Of a stretch of DNA of 64,000 nucleotides, positions 40,140-49,930 are shown one piece after another. The notes below the pieces were generated by a model, which had not been told where the DNA came from, did not search any database, and worked only from the letters and a program-made list of their open reading frames with translations. The stretch is from positions 4,482,946 to 4,546,945 of the forward strand of contig JANPWX010000077.1 of the NCBI GenBank assembly GCA_024734555.1. The letters are read 5' to 3'. The translations under genes and the position numbers were made by a program. This stretch comes from Trochalopteron elliotii. Lineage: Eukaryota > Chordata > Aves > Passeriformes > Leiothrichidae. Every line of letters starts with the position of its first letter. Within the stretch, counting starts at the first letter, position 1.

Positions 40140-40206
40140 GCGCGGGGAGCCCTCTCCTCACTGCCAGTGCCTCAGGACAGACAACCAGCAGAGAGGGACA
40201 GCACCT

Positions 40207-40214
40207 TTTAAAAG
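40207..40214 (-). promoter_or_regulatory. TATA-like box of the minus-strand LTR
   Basis: TTTTAAAA sits at the position of TATAAGG in the copy at 1-482. It is the probable core promoter of the LTR; activity is unknown. Confidence 0.45.
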
Positions 40215-40605
40215 GGGGTGGGTTCCAGGGATGGGTTACAGAAAGCACGAATAGGAATAAACTGGGGAGTGGCTGATCACCTAACTGACATAAACAGTAA
40301 CAAATCAAAAGGGAGTGGGAGGGGGATGACTGGATCCTGTCCAATTACTCGACGCCTCTCCCCGAACTTTCCAGACTCAGGGAGAGGCCCCGGGATGATG
40401 GACAGGACCAGGGGGATACATAATGCAAGACTGACAACTCAAAGGGGGGAACCAATCACAGGGCAGTTGCTGGGGAGAGGCATGGGGGAGGATTACATAC
40501 AACAAGATGGGGTACAGAAACAAATGGATTCCAGGGAACAAAATGGAGTACATAAAACTGAAGTATACATGAAACATGTTTGAAACTCAAAAACACACCA
40601 CCACA

Positions 40606-40611
40606 GTTGCA
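40606..40611. repeat. Right target-site duplication (GTTGCA)
   Basis: Second copy of the 6-base duplication. The empty site would have read AAATGTTGCATGTGATGG. Confidence 0.85.
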
Positions 40612-40768
40612 TGTGATGGCATACTTAAAAATGGCAGATAATTTTGGATATCTTTTTAAATTCTATTTCCTTTTCCTGTTATGTAAGGAGAGAGAACCTT
40701 ATTCCACTGGTAATATGCAACTCTTCTGGGTGACAGGGGCTGTAGGAATTAATTCTGATGTAACACTT

Positions 40769-40842
40769 AGTGTTTTTCTGTAATCAGTTCATACTAGTGT
40801 TTTTCTATAATCCATTCATTCATTTCATAATCCATTCATACT
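40769..40842. repeat. Small tandem repeat, unit about 27 bp
   Basis: AGTGTTTTTCTGTAATCAGT followed by TCATACT is repeated as AGTGTTTTTCTATAATCCAT plus TCATTC, and then partly as CATAATCCATTCATACT. This gives two and a half imperfect units. Confidence 0.7.
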
Positions 40843-40945
40843 ACTAAAGCCATCTTCACTTTCTTATTTCAGTCACCTGATCTCAGACAATAGTTTTTAG
40901 TACCCGGTGAATTTTTAAAACTCCTTAAGGAATCTGACCATCCAT

Positions 40946-41150
40946 TGTGAGTCAACCCTGACTAAGCCACTCACTCACTGACTGGAATGGAGAGAAGGAT
41001 CTGAAGGGTAAAAGTGAGACAGTTTATTATGTAAGGCAAAAGCTGTGTATGCAAGCAAAACAAAATAAGGAATCAATTCACCACTTCCCATTAGAAGGCA
41101 GGTGTTCAGCCATTTCCAGGAAAGCAGCATCAAAGATTAGGGTGAAGAAG
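40946..41150 (-). repeat. LTR piece, antisense U5 and R (GGGGTTAAACC family)
   Basis: From TGTGAGTCAACCCTGACTAA it follows the antisense order of the family: CACTCACTCACTG, GGGTAAAAGTGAGACAGTTT, AAGCAAAACAAAATAAGGAA, GGCAGGTGTTCAGCCATTTC. It stops near 41150 before the TATA region. It pairs as an inverted repeat with the plus-strand copy at 41354-41689. Confidence 0.8.
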
Positions 41151-41158
41151 AACCACAT

Positions 41159-41256
41159 GGTCTCTCTCTTTCTCCCTCATCAGCTCACCTCTCTTCCCCT
41201 CTCTCTCCCTCTGCCCCTTCTCTCTTCTATTTCTTTCTATCTCTCTCTACCTCACA
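41159..41256. repeat. C/T-rich simple tract
   Basis: CTCTCTCT-type pyrimidine tract on the plus strand between two LTR pieces. The 72-codon frame at 41049-41267 is an artefact of this and the LTR. Confidence 0.8.
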
Positions 41257-41353
41257 ATAACTGTTAAATAAAATATGTACTTGAATTGATGTTGGCATAT
41301 CATCTCATTAGCACCTTAATTCAGGCAGAGGCCTTTAGCATAATCAGATCATA

Positions 41354-41689
41354 AAACATGCTTAGTGTATAAAGCTGGGACAAAGAAAGGGGAAGGGAGG
41401 TGGATGTTTTGAGAGATGACATTTTTCTTCCCAGATAACTGTCACATGTGATGGGCTCTGCTCCCCTGAAGATGGCTGAACACCTGCCTGCCCATTGGAA
41501 AGCAGTGGATTCATTCCTTGTTTTGCTTTGCTTGTGTGTGTGGGTTCTGCTTTCCTTATTGAAGTGTCTTTATCTCAATCCATGTGTTTTCCGGCTTGTA
41601 CCCTTCAGATTCTCCCACTGATCCCACCAGTGGTGGAGGGAGCCAGCAGCTGTGAGAGGCTTGGCTGCTGGCTGGGGCTAAAGCATGAA
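41354..41689 (+). repeat. LTR piece, sense TATA-R-U5 (GGGGTTAAACC family)
   Basis: It reads CTTAGTGTATAAAGCTGGGA (TATAAAG at 41368-41374), then GATGGCTGAACACCTGCCTG, TTCCTTGTTTTGCTTTGCTT, TGTCTTTATCTCAATCCATG and CTGCTGGCTGGGGCTAAAGC. This is the sense order from promoter to U5 end. The upstream U3 is missing. Its R/U5 part is the reverse complement of 40946-41150. The 74-codon frame at 41495-41719 is a shadow. Confidence 0.85.
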
Positions 41690-41835
41690 AGAAGCAGAAA
41701 GAACATTGATGCTGTGTAAGTACTGCTTAACAGCAACTAAATTAACCCTCATTTGCCACTGCTTTTGTCACAAATGTGAAACAGCACCATACAAGCTACT
41801 ATAAAGGAGATAAAGTTTATCATTGCCAAAAGCAT
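41690..41835 (-). repeat. LTR piece, antisense U3 (GGGGTTAAACC family)
   Basis: GAAGCAGAAAGAACATTGAT, TGTGTAAGTACTGCTTAACA and ACCATACAAGCTACTATAAA match the antisense U3 of the family; the block at 12533-12683 is the same part. It abuts the sense U5 end at 41689 with no spacer, which gives a sense-to-antisense junction. Confidence 0.8.
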
Positions 41836-41933
41836 TATCAATATATAAAGAGTATGAAACCCTTTATTTTCCCCCTTGGCCTTTAATTTTCTCACATTTA
41901 TGTTCAAAGGGTCCTTCTTCCTGGTTTCTGGTG

Positions 41934-42035
41934 GGTTTTTTTGTTTGTTTGATTGTTGGGGTTTTTGTTTGTTGTTTTGTTTTGTTTGTGGTTTTGGACT
42001 TTTTATAGATTTGATTTGGGGGTGTGTTTTTTTGT
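41934..42035. repeat. G/T-rich simple tract
   Basis: GTTTTTTTGTTTGTTTGATT and similar units extend to about 42035, including GGGG runs. It is similar in style to 26877-27004. The 61-codon frame at 41823-42008 reads through it and is not credible. Confidence 0.85.
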
Positions 42036-42640
42036 AATTTTAATAGATTTTAATGGTTTCACAATTGTTTAACAATTTTTAATTGTTTTTACTCTGTATG
42101 TTTGCCAAAGGTGAAAAAATTCCCATACCTGTTGGTTCTTTGGAGGAATTTAGGGGCACTGAATTTCTGACAATGAAACCATAGATTAATTCACCTTTTT
42201 GAGGTGATGTCTGTGCCCTTAGATAATGAAATGAACATTCCACGAAGTGAATAAAGAGCACAGATGGCAAGTAAAAGAGTACAAACATTTCTGCCCATTT
42301 GGTAATGTACTTCTCAAAAATGTAATCAAACTGTTGCCTTGCTGTTAAGTAATCTTTTTTTTGCATCCATTTACTTGCTTATATATCTGAAGTACTGATT
42401 AATTTCTTCATATACACTTGTATTAGAAAGTATTTGAGTATAAGTAAATATTTGAGTACTAATTTTAATTTCTAATCAGTTCCGTATGAATGACAAAACT
42501 GAAAAACAATTAAAGTTTTGGATTACAGTGAAAATTTTCATGGAGATAATTGTGTGAAAGAAAACACATTTCAGTCCTCAAGCATTATCAGTGACTGTTC
42601 CAAGTGCTAAGTGCTGTGAATAGAATCCAAAATTAAAAGC
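42036..42640. other. AT-rich non-coding DNA
   Basis: A 95-codon minus-strand frame at 42079-42366 has no recognisable motif. No repeat family is seen. Confidence 0.5.
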
Positions 42641-42698
42641 ACAGAATCACAGACAGAATATGTTGAGTTGGAAAGGACCCACAAGGATCATCGAGTCA
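42641..42698 (-). mobile_element. CR1 LINE 3'-end fragment, short
   Basis: ACAGAATCACAGACAGAATA, TTGAGTTGGAAAGGACCCAC and AAGGATCATCGAGTC are the first ~58 bp of an antisense CR1 tail. The copy at 48932 has the same ACCCACAAGGATCATC block, so both belong to one subfamily. Confidence 0.9.
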
Positions 42699-45600
42699 AA
42701 ATAAACAAAAAAAAGGCAAGGAAAAGCAATTGAAGAAATGTGTGAGGAAATACAAATAGTTCTCTTAACCATTGTTACAGTATTCACTTCAATTCCAAGG
42801 ATATCACCAGTGTTTGCATAGAGATGCATGTCCAGTGTACTGCTAGCCGCACTGGGCAGCAGTTACAATGATTTAAAACACTAATGAATTCAGGTATTAA
42901 CCTAATCATGCAGCATGATTGGCAGAGAGCATATCTGAAAACCTGATTATCACAATATTGAACCAGAGCAAAGGAAGGAACTGTTTCAGTTAGATATGCA
43001 GTTAAGCTGCCAATGTAAGCAACAGAATTCACTCTGTATATAAAGACATGACTATTGAACAAAGTACTAGAAGTGTTGATCTGAGTGATACAGCTAAACC
43101 AATAAAGCACATCGAAATAAAATTAGCCAATTATACAGCTACATCTTGAAGATGCACCCTGACAAGAATTGTTATGTTTATAACATTATCTGGAAAAATA
43201 CTGAAAGATAAAGCTTGAACAGAAAGGTCAAACTTGGGGGAAAAAAATGTGCAGCAAAGAAAGGAATGTGAGGAAAAAATTACGTAAACATTTCTCAATA
43301 GATATCTTTGTGTATTATTGTGCTGAACTTACGTGAAAATTTCCTCTTTGTTTAATATGCATGCACTTCCTAAATCTATCTAAAGTTGGGAGCGGGGGGG
43401 TTGGGTTTTTTCTGTGCCAAAACCAAGCTGGTTTTTATATGAGAGGAAAAGGACAGCAAGTCAGAGGAAACCTTATTCAGCTACATTTAAGATGCATTGC
43501 TAGTCCATACAGCAAAACAAGGCAAGCTGGGGAAGACCTTAAATAGCCAAAGAAGATACAGTATGGGCAGGATGAAACCTCATCAATTCAATTCAAACCA
43601 AACCAAATCAAACAAAACCCAGAATATAAGAGAAACAAATAGACATTAAATACCACAAAAACCAAGGACAAGTTCTTCTGAAGAATAAAAATTATCTGTC
43701 GTGTTCCCTGTATGGAATCTGAAATTTATTTCTTCAGGATAAAATGTTGACATAACTGACATATATCTCCTGTGCTCCATTCAGCACAGCACACAGGAAA
43801 GGCTTCAAAGATGTTTTCCAGCACTCATCGAAGATGGATGATTATTGCTGGAGAATCCATAAAAAGAAAAATGAAAACTGTGTTCAGGAAGTACCAATCT
43901 GACACCTACAGTATTTACTGTCCTTTTGGACCAGAGAGACAGACTGTAACTATAATTTTTGTGAGGCTTGTAAAGTCAGCTGATACTGATCTACTATTGA
44001 TGGCCTACATTGCTCCAAACCCATTCATGCTATCTGAAAATATGGCCTTAAAAGGTTCAAGGAAGAAGGAACAGGAAAAGACAGAAACAGACAGCAAAAG
44101 ACAGCAACAAAGCCAAGATAAAGCTATGTTTTCATCTCATAGAACTTTTATATTTATTTTCAGTATGACAAAATAAAATAAGCACGAAACTTGGGTTAAA
44201 AATAAATTGAAAATTCTTTTTTTTTAAGCATAAATAATGTACATTAGCAGACAAAAGAAAATAATTTCTATTTACATGGAGCATATGTCTCCACAAATAA
44301 GTGAACTTGTGCAAGCAGAAATTTCAGAAAATAAATGGTTCTTCACATATGCACAAATCATTTTGAATTACCAGCACACTGTTTATCAGCATGAAGATTA
44401 TTGTAAACAGTACAGTGTGGTTATAAACAGGCAAAGGAGACCAACAATTTCAGAAGAGGCTCTAATGATCAAATCCATCTTAACCTGGACATGTTCAACT
44501 CGTTTAGAAGATGTAAACACATGCTAGATACAGAGGAAGAATTACTACCCCGAACCTTCTGGCTAAAGCCTTGACCATACAGCCCAGCCTTAAAAAGACA
44601 TAAACAGAAAGTCTCTGCCAATTACACTCTTGCAAATATCCTTAAAAAGGGTTGATAAAGCTTCACAAATATGTCACAGAATAATTCTGCTTACTAATGT
44701 TATATTGGAGATGTCAGTTTAATTTATATTTCACAAATGCATATGCAAAAAAGTAAGATAAATAATGCTGCAATTTACTAGTATATTAACCTTTAGTTAC
44801 TATCTTTAAAAAAATTGTTCTAAGGCAAGTAACCTATCTCCAAACCAAGGCCTCCAGAGAGACCAACAGCTGAGTGTTCTGAGGGAATTTTATGCCTAAT
44901 GGTTCCCAGGATCAAAATGCAAAGCAAAGCATTAAATATCTTCAAAATATATTCACTTTTAATTAAAAATTCACAACTTTTCTATAATCAATAACATCTG
45001 TAATCAATAAAACTGATTAACTGAAATATCATCAGATTTGGACAGCCAGGTCCTTTGTTAATTTCTATAAGAGACCTAGGAAGGATGCATTTTCAGTGAA
45101 AACTTCCCCTGCAGCATTGCCTTGATAGCTTAACTTGGCAGAAAATGCATGAAATCAGCAAAAGCAAAAAGAACATTGTAGCATTTGGGAATGTAGAAAA
45201 TGCTGCTTAACCAGCATCATTGCTGTGGCTGCCTGCAGGCCAGTTTAATTAGGCTACAATTCATATGCAAGAAAGTAGTTTCGTAATTACTGTCAAATGA
45301 CCAAATCAGTGTATAAAACCTAAGGAGGATTATGCATCCCCAATAATGAACCATACTGAAGTCAAGACCAGGATTTGTTAGCTGAGACACCTACTTGTCA
45401 AAAATTCATAGTAAAATGTGTAAGAAAATAAATATATGTATGCTCAGATATTATACCATCTTAAAGAATACACCTCAGTTTGCTGGATTTAACTGTGATT
45501 TTTTATTAGATGCATATACCGATTTTTCTACCAAACCATGCAGACATATTTGTATTGATGGGAAAACACAGTTATCAATTTCCATTTTAAAAATTATATC

Positions 45601-48427
45601 CTTTTTTTAGTGGAAAAGTTATCAGAACTTTAATATTAGTGGGTTGAGCATAAAGCTGCCAGAATTAATGATGCAATTTTTGGCTATCTGCTTTAGTAGC
45701 AACATTGGATATTTTTAAGACACTCAAATAGACCCCAATTTTTTTTTTATTGCCTATAATCTTAAAAAAAGAAAAAGAAAAAAAATGTTTAGTTAAGACA
45801 ATACATATCTAGGCAACAAGAAGATTTCTTTTTCCTATACTTTAAATCGGCATGTTACAGAACTAAACTTATTTCACTAAATTAACAAAGAGAGACCAGA
45901 GGATATATTTATTTTTCTGAATCTGGTTTACTGCCACAGTGCCTGCATTTGAAATATTTGCCTAATATTTCTGATTAGCATATATTTAATTTATCAGAAA
46001 AAAAAAGTCAAAATCTAAAAAGCATGGATTATACATAAAATTGGATTCCATAAGATGTCTTCCACTGGGTGTATTAAAGAAGGAAATGAATCTTACATCC
46101 TCTTTAAAAACATGACGTGAAGTAGTTGGCCTGAAGAACATGAAAATGAAGCCCTGAGGAGGGCACCTAGGTTTCCCTGAAGGACTCTGGACTTTTTTTC
46201 ACTAAGCTTGTTTTCATGTGTCCCTGTTCTCAGACAGCTGACTCCCAAATAATTAGATACATGAGCAGCCTTTCACTTAGAATCTATGTTATTTATGACT
46301 ACATTTACATGTAGGATTCTCCATATATATTTATATGGAGAATTTGCCAGAGATTTCAGTGGTATGGTAAGGTAGAAAAATAATTTGGAAGAACAATTAG
46401 AACACTTCTAGTTCAAAAGCAAGATTTTATTCCATTCTGTGAGATATAAGAGCAAAATTATTAAATCCAAATAGTGTATATAAATAGATATAGTAATCTG
46501 ATGCATACACATATACATGCATAATTATCCTTTTATATTTAGAAAACTAAACATTCTCAATACAAAGCTTGAGATACTGAAAACTTCAATATACAGGATT
46601 TAATTTAATAATCTTTTAATTGGTGATATGTATGTTTAGTTTCTGTTACAATGTGACAGTCACATTTATTCTCTATATTTAACAACTCTGAGAATTTCAG
46701 TTTTTTCTGTTGGTTGGTTGGTTGGTTGGTGGGAGGGTTTTGTTTGGTTAGGTTTTTTCTTTCCAGTTGAGTATATATGGTACAGTTGTAAATGTTCATC
46801 CCTTCACCTTCTACTCAGACAGGAGAGTTAAACACACACAAAAATACATATAATATATTGAAATTTGATGGTCAGTAAATGCAGAGGGAAAGAAAAGAAG
46901 ACAGGAAGAAAAACTGATTATATAAGTTTGAAAACTTCTGAGAGAAATCAAAATATTTCCTGATTAATTACAATAAAGCTTTCAAAAATTTTAGTCGCAA
47001 AATGAAATTCCAAGGTGAATCATCCACCTTTTAATCTATTAATAATGTTTGCATGTTTCATTTACTGCTGAAAATTAAATGATATCCTAATTTTAATCTA
47101 ATTTTAATTCTCATAAATTTCTAAGCTGCTTCTCAAGCTAGTTATGTAACAAAGAAGTGTGCTTCTTCAGTGAAATTATATAGATCATGATGTTCTGAAC
47201 ATGTTATATGGCTTAGAATGTCTTAAAGGGTGTAAACCATAGCTATTGTTCTTAGCTAGGAAGAAAACACAAGGTTTTTTACTTCTGTCAGAATTGGGAG
47301 CTGTGTGGGAAATGACCAGCATCTTTGGCTGAAGACAGTTAGTACCCTACTTTGCTGCTGTTCAGCCTGAGGACAGGGGGGAAACTAAATGTTTTGGCAA
47401 GCAAGTCTAATTTCTAGTCAGATTTCTCAACCACAAACTTCTCATGTCTTTACGTTAACAGCTTCTTCATTGTTATGGATAAATAATTGACGGATAGCCT
47501 GAAGTGTCCCTACTCCATGAAGTATATTTTGACAGTGCAAAGTTATTCCAATTACTATGATGCATTTTGTCCTGATTTGTACCAATAAATTAAGCTTTGT
47601 TATTTTAAATAGTGTAATGGCAACCTTCCCAGAGCAGATGTCTGTCAGCAGGAGCAAAATCTACATTGGAAATTCTGAAGAAAAAAAAGAAATACAGAAC
47701 AGCCAGGAAAAGCCAATTAACAGTTAGCAGTCTATGACTACTGAGGAAAAAAAAATTGATAAAACCTGGCATTTACTTAATCTTATTTACACCATTTTAT
47801 CTCCTATAATCCTTCAGAAAATCTATCATAGTATTTGAAATACAGTTTTCTCTCATGTTAAAAATTTTGGAGTGCATGTGAAAAGAAAACAGCTTTATTA
47901 AATACTTGAAAAAATAAACTATATGCAATAAATATTAAAATACTTTGAAAAATGTTCAGGTTTTTATAAGCTTTTTTCTAGAATTTCTGTCTGCTACCAG
48001 AGGGAAAACTTATTTTCATAAGCAGTGTTTTCTTACATATTTTTTAATCTCATTTCTTTAATTAAGAACCATGGAGAGATGTTTTATGCCCTTTAATTTA
48101 TGATTATTAAAGTGCAATGAGAAAAAAAATCTAATTTCAAATATTTGATGAAGACTCATGCTTCTGAGTTTATATATACCCATGAACCTTGAAAATCTGA
48201 ACAAAAAAAATCAGGCCAGAACATACTTACATAATTTCCCCAAACTCATAATTCCAATGTAACAACCATAGTAAACCAAAAAAAAAAAAAATCCCAACTC
48301 CCCACTACATTTGAAATTGTATAAAACATTACATTAGATGGCAATCTGAGAGAAAATCAGTTACATGAATATATATTGCATGTCTGAAAAAAACTTTTAC
48401 CAGAAGATAATTTATAGCATGTACTTC
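42699..48427. other. AT-rich non-coding DNA, no gene recognised
   Basis: It holds the longest frame of the window, 134 codons at 43772-44176 (plus). That frame has no domain, a Lys/Gln/Ser-rich tail and no promoter or splice context, so I do not call it a gene. A perfect hairpin lies at 46316-46343 and a (GGTT)n run at about 46709-46731. No RNA gene or interspersed repeat was recognised. Confidence 0.5.
46316..46343. repeat. Perfect inverted repeat, 12-bp arms, 4-nt loop
   Basis: ATTCTCCATATA is followed by the loop TATT and the exact reverse complement TATATGGAGAAT. There is no T run or other context to suggest a function. Confidence 0.85.
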
Positions 48428-48931
48428 TGTCATGGTTTAACCCCAGCCAGCAACTAAGCATGATATAGATGCTTGCTTATAACCCCATCCATTCAGTGGG
48501 ATGGGAACAAGAGTAGGAAAAAGGTTAAGCCCACAGATTTATATAAAAACAGCTTAAAAGTTGAGGTAAAATACAATATCAACAAAAACAATAATAATAA
48601 CAATAAGAACAGCAGTAATAGTAAATGTAATGAAAAAGGAAAAGAGAGATGAATAAACCCCAAGAAAAGTAAGTGATGCAAAATACAATTTTTCACCACT
48701 TTCTGACTGATGCTCAGTCTTGCTAGCCCTGAGTAGTGATGGTGATGTCCCAGCCAGCTTATATTCACAGAACATGATCGTCTATATTATGGAATATCCC
48801 TTTGGGCAGTTCAAGTCAGCTGCCATGGCTGTGCTCCCTCACACCTTCTTGTGCACCTGCTCACTGACTCAGCATGGGAAACTGAAAAGTTCTTGTCTTT
48901 GGGTAAACCCTACTCAGCAACAACTAGAACA
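48428..48931 (-). repeat. 3' LTR of an antisense ERV, U3 end lost (GGGGTTAAACC family)
   Basis: It begins TGTCATGGTTTAACCCCAGC and then CAGCAACTAAGCA, a textbook antisense U5 end. After an A-rich part it continues with the U3 blocks ATGGAATATCCCTTTGGGCA, TTCTTGTGCACCTGCTCACT and TACTCAGCAACAACTAGAAC. It then breaks off where the CR1 tail begins. In antisense orientation this is the expected place of a 3' LTR for the pol remnant to its right. The (AAT/AAC)n run at about 48575-48620 lies inside it. Frames on both strands here are shadows. Confidence 0.85.
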
Positions 48932-49262
48932 TCACAAAATCACAGAATATGCTGAATTGGAAGGGACCCACAAGGATCATCAAGTCTAATTCCTGGTCCT
49001 GCACAGGACCATCCACAAGAGTCACTCCATCTGCCTGACAGCATTGTCCAAATGCTTCTTGACCTCTGTCATCTTGGTGCCATAACCACTACATTGGAGA
49101 GCCTGTTCCAATGTCCAATCACCTTCTAAGTAAAGAATCTTCCTCTAATATCCAACCTAAATCTCCCCTGACAGAGCTTCAGGTCACTGCTTCAGGTCCT
49201 GTCATGGGGCACCTCAGAGAAGAGATCAGTGTGTGCCCTTCCTCTTCAGCTCATAAGGAAGT
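48932..49262 (-). mobile_element. CR1 LINE copy between an LTR and pol remnant
   Basis: The order is AAAATCACAGAATATGCTGA, GGAAGGGACCCACAAGGATC, CCTGGTCCTGCACAGGACCA, GCCTGTTCCAATGTCCAATC and GGGGCACCTCAGAGAAGAGA, about 330 bp of antisense CR1. Its 3' tail lies against the LTR U3 and its 5'-truncated end lies against ERV integrase sequence, so it inserted into an already resident ERV. The boundary at 49262 is good to roughly 10 bp. Confidence 0.92.
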
Positions 49263-49930
49263 AGTGGCAAGGGACTCAGCATATGTTTCCAGGCTTACAG
49301 TGATTGCTTTCACTGCTGCATAGGGCACTTGTAGGTTTGTAGTGTGCAATACAGTCAATCTGCCAGACCTACTCATACTTGTATTTCAGATGTCATCCTC
49401 CGTATCTTAGAAGCTTTAACCCTTAGCTAATTGCAGCACGTGTTTCACATTCATGTATAATGTGGGATTGTGTCCATGGTCAAGTCCACCCTTCAATAAC
49501 AAGCCCATCATTGTGTTGCATCTCTTTCTTGATGGCCTGAGGTGTCATGGGCCAGCTGATCCAGAAATAATTCACCATTATATTGCCAGTTCAGATCCAC
49601 CTGAGATGCTTGAATCTTAGCAGCCTTACCACCTGTTAGTTGTTCTGGTGGTCTTCAGTGGTCAGATTCAGGTGTGTGAACATCCTCATGGCACATTTTC
49701 ACAGCCAGGTTCTCCACCCAGGAGAGTGGCTTGGCCCCCCCAGGCAATGCCTTGTCACAGTGTGGCAGCCCAGATGGGTTTGTATCTGCCCTGCCAGTTG
49801 GTCTGATTTCACTGCTGCAGCCACCCCCACCTTTGCCACCATCCATGGATCAGTATAAAGTATTGGCCACTTCTCTTGCTCAGCAATGTTTAAAGCCAGC
49901 TGGAGAGCTTTACTGTGAAATTGCTATGTG
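49263..49930 (-). pseudogene. Degenerate ERV pol remnant: RNase H then integrase (ERVL-like)
   Basis: Read on the minus strand, about 49930-49590 has the layout of a retroviral RNase H domain, including a Tyr-Thr-Asp start block near 49850. About 49560-49390 has the His-His-Cys-Cys zinc-binding part of integrase, and 49390-49263 the start of the integrase core. The order RNase H to integrase is the normal pol order, and with the LTR at 48428 it makes one antisense ERV, truncated at the reverse transcriptase side and missing sequence between integrase and LTR. The reading frame is broken by stops and shifts. In the zinc finger the first Cys codon survives (49447-49449) while the second position (49438-49440) reads Arg. 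It is non-functional. ERVL-like (class III) assignment is from memory of avian copies and is less certain than the domain calls. Confidence 0.72.

Larger units (their letters stand above)
39986..40605 (-). repeat. Complete solo LTR of an endogenous retrovirus, 620 bp
   Basis: The element runs from TGCGGTGGG to CCACCACA, so its ends form a short imperfect inverted repeat with TG and CA termini, bounded by GTTGCA on both sides. On the minus strand it has a TATA-like TTTTAAAA (40207-40214), AATAAA (40134-40139) and a CpG-rich U5 of about 90 bp. It shares its family with 1-482, in opposite orientation. No primer binding site, polypurine tract or gag/pol/env sequence adjoins it, so the provirus has been reduced to one LTR. 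Retained duplication and retained CpG suggest a fairly recent insertion. Frames of 105, 77 and 121 codons here are shadows. Confidence 0.93.

Noticed and set aside
40218..40583. 121-codon plus-strand frame
   Set aside because: It lies wholly inside the minus-strand solo LTR, antisense to it. LTRs of this family are non-coding.
43772..44176. Longest open frame, 134 codons on the plus strand
   Set aside because: It has no domain, no signal peptide and no splice context, and its C-terminal part is a Lys/Gln/Ser-rich low-complexity run. A frame of this length is expected by chance in 64 kb searched in six frames.
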